64,000 nucleotides of DNA from Pedobacter namyangjuensis (GCF_003313325.1 NZ_QMHQ01000001.1:1178001-1242000), one strand, 5' to 3'; counted from the first letter of the stretch, positions 35,753 to 46,476 are shown. Notes: generated from the letters alone by a model not told the origin. Made by a program: numbers and translations.

Positions 35753-38035
35753 CTATAATCCTGCAGCTTTCATTGCCGCTTCTTTTCTGATGATATTTAG
35801 TGCTCCACCAGCTTTGAACCACTCAATTTGTTGAGAATTGTAACTATGGTTTACAGAAATGATGTCCTTAGAACCATCGGCATGATGTAAATCCATTTGT
35901 AACGGTACGTTTGGCGCAAAAGTACTTAAGCCGTGGATATCAATAACATCATCCTCTTGTATTTTTTCATAATCATCTTTATCTGCAAACGTTAAAGCCA
36001 ACATACCTTGTTTTTTAAGGTTCGTTTCGTGGATACGAGCAAACGACTTCACCAAAACTGCACGTACACCAAGGTGGCGAGGTTCCATAGCTGCATGTTC
36101 ACGAGATGAACCTTCGCCGTAATTTTCGTCGCCAACAACAATAGAACCTAAACCTTCGGCTTTATAGTCGCGTTGTGTTGCTGGTACTGGGCCATATTCT
36201 CCGGTTAAAGCATTTTTAACATTGTCGGTTTTGTCGTTAAAATAATTAACAGCACCAATTAACATGTTATTCGAAATATTATCTAAATGACCGCGGAACT
36301 TTAACCAAGGACCAGCCATAGAAATATGGTCGGTTGTACATTTACCTTTAGCTTTAATCAAAAGTTTTAAACCTTTTAAGTCGGTTCCTTCCCAAGCGGT
36401 AAAAGGCTCTAATAACTGTAAACGATGTGAACTTGGCGAAACCAATACCTCTACACCAGAACCATCTTCTGCTGGAGCTTGGAAGCCGGCGTCTTCAACA
36501 GCGTAACCGTTTACTGGTAATTCATCTCCTACAGGCGGATCTAATTTCACTTGTTCGCCTTTATTGTTTGTTAGGGTATCTGTTAAAGGATTAAAACTTA
36601 AGTCACCGGCAATAGCGATCGCTGCAACAATCTCTGGAGAAGTTACAAAAGCGTATGTGTTTGGATTTCCATCGGCACGTTTAGCAAAGTTTCTGTTAAA
36701 TGAGTGTACGATTGTGTTTTTTTCTGCTTTCTCTGCACCGGTTCTATCCCACATGCCAATACATGGACCGCACGCGTTTGTGAAAATAGTAGCATTTAGG
36801 TCAGTGAAAGTACCTAACAAACCATCGCGGTCTGCAGTGTAACGAACTTGCTCAGAACCTGGATTGATGCCAAACTCTGCTTTGGTAACTAAACCTTTAT
36901 CAATTGCTTGTTTAGCAATAGATGCTGCTCTAGATAAATCTTCGTAAGATGAGTTAGTACAAGAACCAATTAATCCCCATTCTACTTTTAAAGGCCAACC
37001 GTTAGCTTCTGCTACGGTTTTCATTTGAGAAATAGGCGTAGCCAAATCTGGTGTAAACGGACCGTTTAAATAAGGTTCCAATTCATCAAGGTTAATTTCA
37101 ATTAACTGATCGAAATAATGTTCTGGATTAGCGTAAACTTCATCGTCGCCAGTTAAATGTTCTTTAATCTCGTTGGCAGCATCGGCAACATCAGCACGAT
37201 TGGTGGCACGTAAATAACGTTCCATACTGTCATCATAGCCAAAAGTAGACGTAGTAGCGCCAATTTCGGCACCCATATTACAGATAGTTCCCTTACCGGT
37301 ACAGCTTAAATTAATAGCACCATCGCCAAAATATTCTACAATTGCTCCGGTACCACCTTTTACGGTTAAAATACCGGCAACTTTTAAAATCACATCTTTT
37401 GCAGAGGTCCAACCGTTTAATTTACCTGTTAGTTTTACACCAATTAACTTAGGGAATTTAAGTTCCCAAGGTAATCCAGCCATCACATCACAAGCATCTG
37501 CACCACCAACGCCAATTGCAACCATGCCTAAACCACCAGCATTCACGGTGTGGCTATCGGTACCAATCATCATCCCGCCAGGAAATGCGTAGTTTTCTAA
37601 AACAACCTGGTGGATAATGCCTGCACCTGGTTTCCAAAAACCAATACCGTATTTGTTAGATACTGAAGCTAGGAAATCAAAAACTTCTTTACTTTCTGTA
37701 TTTGCGTGAGGCAAATCTATTTCTGCTCCTAATTTAGCCGTAATTAAGTGATCGCAATGAACAGTAGAAGGAACAGCAACTTGTGGGCGACCAGCTTGCA
37801 TAAATTGTAGTAATGCCATTTGTGCCGTGGCATCTTGCATTGCAACTCTGTCCGGAGCAAAATCAACATAGTCTGTTCCGCGTTTAAACGCAGTTTTTGC
37901 GTTTCCGTCCCAAAGGTGAGTGTATAATATTTTTTCTGAAAGAGTTAAAGGTCTGCCAACAACTTTACGAGCCGCATCTACACGGGTACTAAAGTTTGCA
38001 TATACCTTTTTGATCATGTCTATATCAAAAGCCAT
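35753..38035 (-). CDS. acn: Aconitate hydratase (mitochondrial/AcnA-side family)
   Basis: The start is set at ATG 38035 ([15 protein letters not shown]). 760 residues, converting citrate to isocitrate in the TCA cycle. The iron-sulfur Cys residues are in [14 protein letters not shown] and [13 protein letters not shown]; swivel-domain motifs include [17 protein letters not shown] and [15 protein letters not shown]. Length and order (catalytic domains 1-3, then swivel) fit the mitochondrial-type aconitase. It is followed by a terminator and preceded, on the same strand, by an AcnB-type gene with its own terminator. Confidence 0.95.
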   Translation of the reverse strand: MAFDIDMIKKVYANFSTRVDAARKVVGRPLTLSEKILYTHLWDGNAKTAFKRGTDYVDFAPDRVAMQDATAQMALLQFMQAGRPQVAVPSTVHCDHLITAKLGAEIDLPHANTESKEVFDFLASVSNKYGIGFWKPGAGIIHQVVLENYAFPGGMMIGTDSHTVNAGGLGMVAIGVGGADACDVMAGLPWELKFPKLIGVKLTGKLNGWTSAKDVILKVAGILTVKGGTGAIVEYFGDGAINLSCTGKGTICNMGAEIGATTSTFGYDDSMERYLRATNRADVADAANEIKEHLTGDDEVYANPEHYFDQLIEINLDELEPYLNGPFTPDLATPISQMKTVAEANGWPLKVEWGLIGSCTNSSYEDLSRAASIAKQAIDKGLVTKAEFGINPGSEQVRYTADRDGLLGTFTDLNATIFTNACGPCIGMWDRTGAEKAEKNTIVHSFNRNFAKRADGNPNTYAFVTSPEIVAAIAIAGDLSFNPLTDTLTNNKGEQVKLDPPVGDELPVNGYAVEDAGFQAPAEDGSGVEVLVSPSSHRLQLLEPFTAWEGTDLKGLKLLIKAKGKCTTDHISMAGPWLKFRGHLDNISNNMLIGAVNYFNDKTDNVKNALTGEYGPVPATQRDYKAEGLGSIVVGDENYGEGSSREHAAMEPRHLGVRAVLVKSFARIHETNLKKQGMLALTFADKDDYEKIQEDDVIDIHGLSTFAPNVPLQMDLHHADGSKDIISVNHSYNSQQIEWFKAGGALNIIRKEAAMKAAGL

Positions 38036-38160
38036 AGTTTGTTTTTTTATTATTGTCAATAACTATTATGTCTAAATTAAACAATTTTTCACACACTTAT
38101 TTTTGAGATTTGTCAAATTGTCTTATTTAAAACCATTCCATGCAAGGTTTGCATAAACGA

Positions 38161-38190
38161 AAAGGCTATCTGATATTTAGATAGCCTTTT
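38161..38190 (-). terminator. Terminator of acnB
   Basis: AAAGGCTATCT (38161-38171) and AGATAGCCTTT (38179-38189) form an 11-base stem just after the acnB stop; the following T run on the minus strand is short. Confidence 0.7.
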
Positions 38191-38224
38191 CAATTTATTA
38201 ACAAATTACGACTGTATTTGTTTG

Positions 38225-40990
38225 TTATTGTTTTGTAGAAATAGGAGTGAACTTGGTTAAATTTATACCTTCAACCGATGCTTTGTATTCCTGAATATTC
38301 GGAATGCGGCCTAAAATAGCTGACAAAACTACTACTGGTGTCGAGGCCAGTAACGATTCTCCTTTTTTGCCCTCTTTATCTTCTACCACTCGGCCTTGGA
38401 ACAGGCGAGTAGAAGTTGCCATTACGGTATCACCTTTTTCTGCTTTTTCTTGGTTACCCATGCAAAGGTTACATCCTGGGCGCTCTAAATACATAATGTT
38501 TTCATACTCCGTACGAGCTGTGCTTTTCGGTAAAGCATCACTAAACTCAAAACCAGAATATTTTTGTAAGTATTCCCAATCTCCTTCAGCTTTCAACTCA
38601 TCAATAATGTTATAGGTAGGAGCAGCAACAACTAAAGGTGCTTTAAATTCTACCTTACCAGTCTGTTTTTCGATATTTCTTAAAATCTGAGAAACAATTT
38701 TTAAGTCGTCCTTGTGTACCATACAAGAGCCTACGAAACCAAGGTCTACTTTTTTATCGCCACCGTAGAAAGTTAAATCCCTAATCGTATCGTGTGTGTA
38801 ACGCTTAGAAACATCAACGTTGTTCACATCCGGATCGGCAATCATTGGTTCGTTGATAACATCTAAATCAATTACAACTTCTGCATAGTATTTTGCATTT
38901 TCATCTGGCATTAAAGCAGGTTTGATACCTGTTTTAATCTCCTCAATACGTTTATTTGCTTTGTTAATCAAACCCTGTAAAACTTGGTTATGGTTGTCCA
39001 TGCCCTTGTCTATCATTATTTGAATACGGTTTTTAGCAATTTCTAAAGATTGGATCAAGGTATCGTCTTGCGAAATACAGATAGACGCTTTTGCTTTCAT
39101 CTCTGCTGTCCAATCTGTAAAAGTAAAGGCTTGGTCGGCTAATAAAGTTCCAATGTGTACCTCTATAATACGACCTTGAAATACGTTTTCACCATCAAAC
39201 TGCTGCAACATTTGCAGTTGTGTAGCATGAACCACATCACGGAAATCCATGTGTTCTTTCATTTGGCCCTTAAAGGTAACTTTAACAGAGTCTGGAATTG
39301 GCATAGAAGCCTCACCCGTAGCCAATGCTAATGCCACTGTGCCCGAATCTGCACCGAAAGCTACGCCTTTCGACATACGTGTGTGCGAGTCTCCGCCGAT
39401 GATGATTGCCCACTCGTCGATAGTAATATCGTTCAATACTTTGTGAATAACATCTGTCATAGAATGATACTCGCCCTTAGGATCGCGAGCGGTAATAACA
39501 CCGAAGTCATTCATGAATTTCATCAATTTTGGAATGTTTGCTTGCGCTTTTTTATCCCAAACAGAAGCGGTATGGCAACCAGACTGATATGCGCCGTCGA
39601 CAATTGGCGAAATAACTGTGGCAGCCATTGCCTCTAATTCTTGTGCGGTCATTAATCCTGTAGTATCTTGAGAACCTACAATGTTTACCTCTACCCGAAC
39701 GTCAGAGCCTGCATGTAACACTTTTCCTGGAGCTAAGCCAACAGCATTTCTGTTGAATATTTTTTCTACAGCCGTTAAACCTTGTCCTTCTATGGAAACT
39801 TCTTTGGCCGGTGCAAAAACAATAGGTGCTTCAACACCTAGAACTCTAGCAGCAAAGGTTTGAATTTTTTTGCCGAAAACAATGGCGTAAGATCCGCCAG
39901 CTTTCATAAACTCCCTTTTTTGAGGTGTTAGGGCTTTAGAAATATCAATCAGCTCTCGGTCGCCGTTGTAAAGTCTTTTAGTTTTTGTATTGATGGTAAG
40001 TACTGTTCCTGTTTCAACAGAAAATACTTGCTCTAAAACAGGTTCATCGTTCTCATTACGAATCACATTGCCATTTTCATCAGTTTTCTTTACCCAGTTC
40101 TGCAAGTCGATACCTATACCGCCGGTTACATCAACAGTTGTTAAGAAAATTGGAGAAATGCCATTAGTGCCTGCTACAATTGGAGCGATGTTTACAAACG
40201 GAATGTAAGGACTAGAACGTTTACCCGTCCAAAGTGCTACATTGTTTACACCAGACATACGAGAAGAACCTACGCCCATCGTGCCTTTTTCTGCAACTAA
40301 CATTACACTGGCATCTGGATGTTGCGCCTGCAAAGCTTGTATTTGCTCTTGGGCTTCTGGCGTAATCATACATTTTCCATGTAATTCACGATCTGAACGA
40401 GAGTGCGCTTGGTTCCCAGGTGAAAGTAAGTCTGTAGAAATATCACCGATGCCGGCAATAAAAGTTACCACTTTAATCTCTTCGGGTATTTCCGGAAGTT
40501 CGGTAAAGAATTCGGCTTTAGCGTAGCTTTCTAAAATTTCTTTAGCAATCTCATTACCATTGTTATAAGCTTCTTTTAAGCGCTCTGTATCAGCATCGTA
40601 CAAGAAAACCTGCGTTTTAAGTACATTTGCTGCTTTGTACGCTTTATCGCCGTTATCTGCTAAAGCAATATCTAGTAAAACTTTAATAGATGGCCCGCCT
40701 TTCATGTGCGATAATAGTTCGAAAGCAAAATCAGAAGTAATTTCGGCTACAGTAACTTCGCCTAAAATAATTTCCTTCAAAAATTGTGCTTTTACCACAG
40801 CAGCTCCGGTAGTTCCTGGTAGGGTGTTGTATATAAAGAAGTTAACAGCATCTTCTCTGTTAATATTATTTATGTTTTTAATTTGATCTATGATTTCGCT
40901 AGTTAATTCGGCTCCATCAATGGGTTTAGGATGAAGACCTTGAGCTTTTCTGTCTTCAATTTCCTGGATATAATCGTTGTAAATACTCAT
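38225..40990 (-). CDS. acnB: Bifunctional aconitate hydratase 2 / 2-methylisocitrate dehydratase
   Basis: A 921-residue AcnB-type enzyme. A HEAT-like N-terminal domain (residues 1-160) comes first, then the swivel domain, then the catalytic core. The cluster Cys residues are in VGSCMVHKDDL and ERPGCNLCMGNQEKAEKGD; IIGGDSHTRMSKGVAFGADSG is the conserved core motif. E. coli AcnB has 865 residues, so this one is longer. It can act in the TCA cycle and the methylcitrate pathway. Second, non-homologous-order aconitase beside acn; a 234-base gap with a terminator separates them. Confidence 0.95.
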   Translation of the reverse strand: MSIYNDYIQEIEDRKAQGLHPKPIDGAELTSEIIDQIKNINNINREDAVNFFIYNTLPGTTGAAVVKAQFLKEIILGEVTVAEITSDFAFELLSHMKGGPSIKVLLDIALADNGDKAYKAANVLKTQVFLYDADTERLKEAYNNGNEIAKEILESYAKAEFFTELPEIPEEIKVVTFIAGIGDISTDLLSPGNQAHSRSDRELHGKCMITPEAQEQIQALQAQHPDASVMLVAEKGTMGVGSSRMSGVNNVALWTGKRSSPYIPFVNIAPIVAGTNGISPIFLTTVDVTGGIGIDLQNWVKKTDENGNVIRNENDEPVLEQVFSVETGTVLTINTKTKRLYNGDRELIDISKALTPQKREFMKAGGSYAIVFGKKIQTFAARVLGVEAPIVFAPAKEVSIEGQGLTAVEKIFNRNAVGLAPGKVLHAGSDVRVEVNIVGSQDTTGLMTAQELEAMAATVISPIVDGAYQSGCHTASVWDKKAQANIPKLMKFMNDFGVITARDPKGEYHSMTDVIHKVLNDITIDEWAIIIGGDSHTRMSKGVAFGADSGTVALALATGEASMPIPDSVKVTFKGQMKEHMDFRDVVHATQLQMLQQFDGENVFQGRIIEVHIGTLLADQAFTFTDWTAEMKAKASICISQDDTLIQSLEIAKNRIQIMIDKGMDNHNQVLQGLINKANKRIEEIKTGIKPALMPDENAKYYAEVVIDLDVINEPMIADPDVNNVDVSKRYTHDTIRDLTFYGGDKKVDLGFVGSCMVHKDDLKIVSQILRNIEKQTGKVEFKAPLVVAAPTYNIIDELKAEGDWEYLQKYSGFEFSDALPKSTARTEYENIMYLERPGCNLCMGNQEKAEKGDTVMATSTRLFQGRVVEDKEGKKGESLLASTPVVVLSAILGRIPNIQEYKASVEGINLTKFTPISTKQ

Positions 40991-41425
40991 CTAGATTTTC
41001 TTTTCATTTGCAATAGCTCGTTGCCATAAAGCAGCTTCGATACAGCAAAATAAAATATTGGTTTTAAGGTGTTAATTAGTTTCTAACGGTAAAAAAACTT
41101 GAATTTTTCTACCCAAACAAAAATAACAAAAAACAACTTTTAAATATAATCTGCATAATCTATTAGATAATTTGGAATTGTTCTAAACTAAAAGATACGC
41201 CGTCATTTTTTTTTATTTAACATACTTTAAATCAGTAAATTAAATATTTATTTTTATGTTGGTTCTTAGCGGTTATTACAAAGTAATTTGTTTGTAAAGA
41301 AAAATTAAAACAGAATTTTTAGGTATTAGTGGCTTGTTCAAAAATCTAAAGATTAAATAAAATGATGGTTTCATAAATTTTAGAAAATTAATGCCAGCAA
41401 TTATCGGCAAAATCAGCCCTTCTTT

Positions 41426-41647
41426 TCATTGCAAGTCCTCGGTTCGTGCCTCACCTGTGGGCTTTTCATTACAATAAGGTTTAGCTAACAAAGCAAGTAG
41501 GTCTTTTGACAATTAGAATGCCCTATGCACAGGTAGTTCTGTTTTAAGCCCTTTTGATTGTGGTGAGGTAAATCCGAACTTGGAGAAGTTGTATCCATTT
41601 GGTGCTTTTTGTACATTAACGGACAGTCCTTGTGCGTAATCGAACAA
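41426..41647 (-). pseudogene. Decayed coding fragment with an internal stop
   Basis: In the 746-base gap 40991-41736 the minus strand has 74 in-frame codons. The first part (LFDYAQGLSVNVQKAPNGYN then FSKFGFTSPQSKGLKTELP and VHRAF) ends at TAA, and the same frame continues LSKDLLALLAKPYCNEKPTG to a TGA. Composition is protein-like but there is no ATG and no family was recognised. It looks like the 3' end of a lost gene, perhaps from a mobile element. Nothing else was identified in the gap. Confidence 0.35.
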
Positions 41648-41736
41648 TCATACTTACGGACGTAATATAAATATTTGATTTTTAGTTAGTTGTGGTTTTA
41701 AATGGCTTTGGCATTAACTTAGCTTTTGCGCAACTG

Positions 41737-42408
41737 TTAAAGTGTGCCAAAACGGTAACCTTTGTCACTTAAATACTGGATAGTTTTAGGTAAGGCGTAA
41801 GCCAATCGGTCAAATGCTTTTAAGCTGTCGTGGAAAACAATTATAGAGCCATTCCCTGTATTTTTAATAACGTTTTGGTAACATTTTTCAGGTGAAAGAT
41901 TGATGTCAAAATCGCCACTTAAAACATCCCACATAATAATTTCCAGTTGGTGGTTCTCAATATTGGATGTGTTAATTGGCAACTGATAATCGGCAACTGA
42001 TAAGTGGTAGCTCTTAACAAGCTTTTTAATCTGGCTCTTCTTAATCCTCCCGTAAGGTGGCCTAAATAAGTTCGTTTGTGTTAGCTCTTGGCATTTTTCG
42101 AAATTTTCCATGTAGGTACTGTCATCGGTTTTCCAACCTTTTAAATGGTTAAAAGTGTGGTTGCCAATAGCGTGCCCGTCGTGCTTTAGTCGCTCGAAAA
42201 TTTCAGGATGTTTTTGGATATTATCGCCAATACAAAAGAAAGTAGCTTTAACATCGAAGCTTTTTAAAGTATTTAGTACAAAGTCTGTAACATTAGGTAT
42301 GGGTCCATCGTCAAAGGTTAAATAAACAATTTTTTCCGAACGGGATTTATTCCAAGTTAATGCAGGATAATACCATTTAAGAAGAAGCGGAGATTTGACC
42401 AAGTACAT
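41737..42408 (-). CDS. Polysaccharide deacetylase (NodB domain)
   Basis: The start is set at ATG 42408 (MYLVKSPLLLKWYYPALTWNK) rather than the TTG six bases upstream. 223 residues. NodB motifs: VYLTFDDGPIPNVTDFVL (catalytic Asp-Asp), DGHAIGNHTFNHLKGW (metal His pair), LFRPPYGRIKKSQIKKL and IIVFHDSLKAFDRLAYALP. It removes N- or O-acetyl groups from a sugar polymer such as peptidoglycan or a capsule. There is no clear signal peptide, only a weakly hydrophobic N-terminus. Divergent from the TolC gene. Confidence 0.88.
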   Translation of the reverse strand: MYLVKSPLLLKWYYPALTWNKSRSEKIVYLTFDDGPIPNVTDFVLNTLKSFDVKATFFCIGDNIQKHPEIFERLKHDGHAIGNHTFNHLKGWKTDDSTYMENFEKCQELTQTNLFRPPYGRIKKSQIKKLVKSYHLSVADYQLPINTSNIENHQLEIIMWDVLSGDFDINLSPEKCYQNVIKNTGNGSIIVFHDSLKAFDRLAYALPKTIQYLSDKGYRFGTL

Positions 42409-42493
42409 GCTCAAAAGTAATTATTTTACGGCTGTACTTAAAAATTTACAGAAATCAATTAATTGTTTATTTAATATTGCGAAACAAATTTTT

Positions 42494-43945
42494 ATGAAAC
42501 ACATTGCCAAATTAAGCTTTTTCAAGAAGCTCTCTTATATTTTAACGTTTACCGTTGCATTGGGTATGGGCCAAAAAAGCTTTGCGCAAGAAGTTATTAC
42601 CATACAGCAAGCGGTAGAGAATACCTTAAAAAACAACCTGCAGGTTAAGCAGGCACAGTTTAGCGCTGCTATAAGCGATGAAAACTTAGTGCAATCTAAA
42701 AATGCTTTGCTACCTACATTTAATGGAAATGCAAACGTTAATAAAAACTTCGGACGTAGTATAGATCCATCTACCAATACTTATATCAGTCAGCAATTTA
42801 CAGGTGCAAGCGGTAGTATTTCGGCTGGCGCAGATTTATTTCAGGGTTTTCAAAAAATCAACCAAATAAAACAAAATAGATTATTGTTAGATGCGGATAA
42901 AACAAATGTAGAGAAGATAAAAAACGATTTGATTTTGCAAGTGGTAACATCTTACATGCAAATCCTTTTTAATAGAGATTTGCTTAAAGCATCAACCCAA
43001 CAATTAGAGGTAGCTAAGCAAACTTTAAATAGAGAGCAAGCTTTATTAGATGCAGGTAATAAAACTTTGGCAGATGTTTCTCAAGCAAAATCTCAAGTAG
43101 CAATATCAGAATTAGATGTAACGAATGCACAAAATAATTTGGCCATATCTTATTTAACCCTGAATCAGTTAATGGAAATGCCATCTGAATATAGATTTGA
43201 AGTACAAGCGCCTTTAATTACTGAAAGTGCAGCAAGTAAAAACAACTATAACATCACCGAAATTTTTAATAATGCTTTAAATACTTTTCCTGATGTAAAA
43301 TTAGCTGCTTTAAGAACTGCTGCTGCAGAAAAGGCTGTTGATATTGCTAAAGGTGCTTATTCTCCTAGACTTTCGTTAAGCGGTGGCTTGGGCTCAAATT
43401 ATTCTAGTGGTCGACAAGAATTAGTTTCTACTACACCGAATGGAACACGGGAAATTGGTAGAACTGCTATCGGTAATGAGTCTGTCGTTGTACCTAACTT
43501 TAGCACAATTTATGCAAATCAGCGATTTACAGATCAAATTCAAGATAACTTTAATCAATCAATCGGCTTAAATCTTTCTATCCCAATCTTTAACGGTTTT
43601 GCAGTTCGATCTAATGTTAGACGAGCAAAACTAACTTATCAGAATACGCAAGTTCAAGAACAGTTAACTAAGAATAATTTAAGCAAGGTTATTTCTCAAG
43701 CTGTGGTAGATGTTAGAGCTGCAGAAAGCAGATTCCAATCTACAACTAATGCTTTTAATGCACAGAAAGATGCCTTTTACGTAGTAGAACAACGTTACAA
43801 TGTAGGTTTAGTAAATTCTTTAGATTTTAGTACTGCGCAAACTAACAAGAATAAAGCAGAAATAGATATGATACAAGCAAAGTACGATCTATTGTTTAGA
43901 GCTAAGGTAATAGACTATTATTTAGGCAAACAAATTACGTTTTAA
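42494..43945 (+). CDS. TolC family outer-membrane efflux protein
   Basis: The start is set at ATG 42494 (MKHIAKLSFFKKLSY); an upstream frame to 42395 runs through the divergent gene's promoter. 483 residues. Signal peptide ending SFAQ, then two OEP repeats: ITIQQAVENTLKNNLQVKQAQ and the second half starting near residue 250. Long coiled-coil helices (NREQALLDAGNKTLADVSQAK) form the periplasmic tunnel. It pairs with the adaptor gene 54 bases downstream. Confidence 0.9.
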   Translation: MKHIAKLSFFKKLSYILTFTVALGMGQKSFAQEVITIQQAVENTLKNNLQVKQAQFSAAISDENLVQSKNALLPTFNGNANVNKNFGRSIDPSTNTYISQQFTGASGSISAGADLFQGFQKINQIKQNRLLLDADKTNVEKIKNDLILQVVTSYMQILFNRDLLKASTQQLEVAKQTLNREQALLDAGNKTLADVSQAKSQVAISELDVTNAQNNLAISYLTLNQLMEMPSEYRFEVQAPLITESAASKNNYNITEIFNNALNTFPDVKLAALRTAAAEKAVDIAKGAYSPRLSLSGGLGSNYSSGRQELVSTTPNGTREIGRTAIGNESVVVPNFSTIYANQRFTDQIQDNFNQSIGLNLSIPIFNGFAVRSNVRRAKLTYQNTQVQEQLTKNNLSKVISQAVVDVRAAESRFQSTTNAFNAQKDAFYVVEQRYNVGLVNSLDFSTAQTNKNKAEIDMIQAKYDLLFRAKVIDYYLGKQITF

Positions 43946-43999
43946 CACTCGCTAATCCATTTTGGTAAGCAACAATAAATAAACAACTATTAATATATT

Positions 44000-45361
44000 A
44001 TGAAACTTAAACACATTTTAATTGGAGTCGGCGTACTGTTGGCGTTGATACTGGTTTTAAAAGTAACTGGTGTTATTGGAGGCGAAAAAACTGAAAAAGT
44101 AACAGTAGAGGCAGCCGGCAACAAAAAAGTGGTAGAAACAGTAACTGCAAGTGGTAAAATACAACCAGAAACAGAAGTTAAATTAAGTTCTGAAGTATCT
44201 GGTGAAGTAACCGAGCTTTTGGTAAAAGAAGGAGATGTTGTAAAAAAAGGTCAGTTGCTTTGTAAAGTTAGACCAGACATTTTGCAATCTGGATACGAAA
44301 GGGCAGTTGCATCTTACAATTCGCAAAAGGCAACTGTAGCGTCAACGCAACAACAGTTAATTCAAAATCAAGCTAATTTTGCAAATGCATCTGCAACTTA
44401 TAAACGTAATGTAGAGCTTTACAATAAAAAAGTAATTTCGGCATCTGAGTTTGATGCTGCAAAAGCTGCATATTTAACTGCTCAAGCAAATTTAGCTAGT
44501 GCAAAAGAAAATGTAACCGGCGCAAAATTCGGATTAGAGCAATCTGGTGCTAACGTGAAAGAAGCTGGTGCTAACTTGGCAAGAACTACAATTTATTCTC
44601 CTGTAGATGGTGTTGTTTCAAAATTATCTATAGAGTTGGGCGATCGTATTTTAGGTACTTCTCAAATGGCGGGTACAGAAATTATGCGTATTTCTAACCT
44701 AAGCTCAATGGAAGTAAATGTTGATGTTAACGAAAACGATATTAATCGTGTAAACGTTGGTGACAGTGCAACAATTGAAGTTGATGCTTTTGCGGACAAG
44801 AAATTTAAGGGAATTGTAACTGAGATTGCAAGTTCATCAACAAGTGTTGGTACAGCTTCTACTTCCGTAGATCAAGTAACTAATTTTTCTGTAAAAGTTC
44901 GTATCCTGGCAGATTCTTATAGTTCTGTTAAAGGTGGCGCTAAAGATTTGCCTTCTCCTTTCAGACCAGGTTTATCTGCAACTGTAGATATCGAAAGTGA
45001 ATCTTTAACTTCATTGGCGGTTCCAATTCAAGCTATTTTTACAGGCGATAAAGAAAAATCTGCTTCACAGGCGGCTACTGCTACTAATGATCAGAACCAG
45101 GATAAGCAAAAAGCAAAATTGAACGATAAAAACATTAAACAATACGTTTATCTATTCGATAGCAAAGCATCAACAGTTAAAAAAGCTGAGGTTACTACAG
45201 GTATCCAAGACGATCAATATATTATTGTTAAAACCGGACTTAAAGCTGGACAAGAGATTGTATCAGGTCCATATTCTGCAATTCAGAACAAACTAAAAGA
45301 CGGTTTAAAAGTAGAAAAAACTACAAAAGACAAGCTTTTTAGTGCCGATGGCAAAAAGTAA
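44000..45361 (+). CDS. Periplasmic adaptor (HlyD/MacA-type membrane fusion protein)
   Basis: A 453-residue protein with an N-terminal membrane anchor (ILIGVGVLLALILVLKV). The first lipoyl half is KLSSEVSGEVTELLVKEGDVVKKG; a helical hairpin follows (about residues 95-185), then the second lipoyl half RTTIYSPVDGVVSKLSIELG and a beta-barrel domain. It links an inner-membrane pump to TolC. In related genomes a MacB ABC transporter usually follows; here gpsA follows instead, behind a terminator. Confidence 0.88.
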   Translation: MKLKHILIGVGVLLALILVLKVTGVIGGEKTEKVTVEAAGNKKVVETVTASGKIQPETEVKLSSEVSGEVTELLVKEGDVVKKGQLLCKVRPDILQSGYERAVASYNSQKATVASTQQQLIQNQANFANASATYKRNVELYNKKVISASEFDAAKAAYLTAQANLASAKENVTGAKFGLEQSGANVKEAGANLARTTIYSPVDGVVSKLSIELGDRILGTSQMAGTEIMRISNLSSMEVNVDVNENDINRVNVGDSATIEVDAFADKKFKGIVTEIASSSTSVGTASTSVDQVTNFSVKVRILADSYSSVKGGAKDLPSPFRPGLSATVDIESESLTSLAVPIQAIFTGDKEKSASQAATATNDQNQDKQKAKLNDKNIKQYVYLFDSKASTVKKAEVTTGIQDDQYIIVKTGLKAGQEIVSGPYSAIQNKLKDGLKVEKTTKDKLFSADGKK

Positions 45362-45404
45362 GCGCTACAAATCAATAATAAATAAGTAATTTTGAATTAA
45401 GCTT

Positions 45405-45456
45405 GAAAAGGTTTAAGGAAACGCTCAAGAGTTGTTGCCTTAAACCTTTTCGTTTT
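45405..45456 (+). terminator. Terminator after the adaptor gene
   Basis: GAAAAGGTTTAAGG (45405-45418) and its exact complement (45438-45451) form a 14-base stem with a 19-base loop, followed by GTTTT. It overlaps an upstream reading extension of gpsA, supporting the later gpsA start. Confidence 0.65.
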
Positions 45457-45477
45457 ACAGCTTGTTTAAAAGAGAAT

Positions 45478-46476
45478 ATGGTACCTAAAATTGCAATGAT
45501 TGGTGGTGGAAGTTGGGCAACAGCAATTATAAAAATGCTGAGTGACAATGCCACAGAAAAGGAAATATTTTGGTGGATGCGAAGCGAAACTTCCATTGAG
45601 CATATAAAGGCTTTTAAACACAACCCAAACTACCTAAGTTCGGTAGAAATCAAAGTTCCGGCAGATCATATTTCGTCAAACGTTAAGGAGATTATTAGCA
45701 AAGCCGATTACCTGGTTTTAAACGTTCCGGCGGCTTTCCTAAAAAGTTCATTGCAAGATATTTCTGCAGAAGACTTAAAAGGCAAAAAAATTATTTCGGC
45801 AATTAAAGGCATAGTGCCTGATGAAAATCTCATTATTGGAGAATTTTTACATCAGAAATATGAAATTCCTTTGCAGGATATAGTTGTAATTAGTGGGCCT
45901 TGCCACGCAGAAGAAGTGGCGCTTGAAAAACTATCTTACCTAACTATTGCAAGCATGGATATAAGTTTGGCAGCAAACTTTGCCAGTATGTTAGCAACCA
46001 GATATATAAAAACGAACGTTTCTGATGATATTTTTGGAACCGAATATGCTGCGGTTTTAAAGAATATTTACGCTGTTGCTAGCGGTATTTGCCACGGCGT
46101 TGGTTATGGCGATAATTTTCAAGCGGTTTTAATTTCAAATGCGATAAGAGAAATTAAAGATTTTGTAGACGCTGTGCATCCGATAGACCGAGACATAAAT
46201 GAGTCGGCTTATTTAGGCGATTTGCTGGTAACTGCCTATTCTCAATTTAGCCGAAACCGAACATTCGGAAATATGATAGGCAAGGGCTACACTGTAAAAT
46301 CTGCACAATTAGAAATGAACATGATTGCCGAAGGTTACTATGCTGTAAGTTGCATGCACTATATCAATCAAAAATACCAAGTAGAAATGCCTATTTGCAA
46401 AGCGGTTTACGAAATTCTTTATCAAGCAAAGTCTCCTGTGCATGAAATGGGTAAGCTAACAGAAAAATTAAAATAA
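45478..46476 (+). CDS. gpsA: NAD(P)-dependent glycerol-3-phosphate dehydrogenase
   Basis: The start is set at ATG 45478 (MVPKIAMIGGGSWATAIIK), where the dinucleotide-binding fold begins; the frame to 45403 runs through a terminator. 332 residues. Motifs: GGGSWATAI (cofactor), VISGPCHAEEVALEK, FGTEYAAVLKNIYAVASGICHG (catalytic Lys) and SRNRTFGNMIGKG. It makes sn-glycerol-3-phosphate for phospholipid synthesis. Apparently monocistronic. Confidence 0.94.
   Translation: MVPKIAMIGGGSWATAIIKMLSDNATEKEIFWWMRSETSIEHIKAFKHNPNYLSSVEIKVPADHISSNVKEIISKADYLVLNVPAAFLKSSLQDISAEDLKGKKIISAIKGIVPDENLIIGEFLHQKYEIPLQDIVVISGPCHAEEVALEKLSYLTIASMDISLAANFASMLATRYIKTNVSDDIFGTEYAAVLKNIYAVASGICHGVGYGDNFQAVLISNAIREIKDFVDAVHPIDRDINESAYLGDLLVTAYSQFSRNRTFGNMIGKGYTVKSAQLEMNMIAEGYYAVSCMHYINQKYQVEMPICKAVYEILYQAKSPVHEMGKLTEKLK

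Noticed and set aside
38304..40886. Several plus-strand open frames across acnB
   Set aside because: All lie opposite acnB codons and have no recognisable domains.
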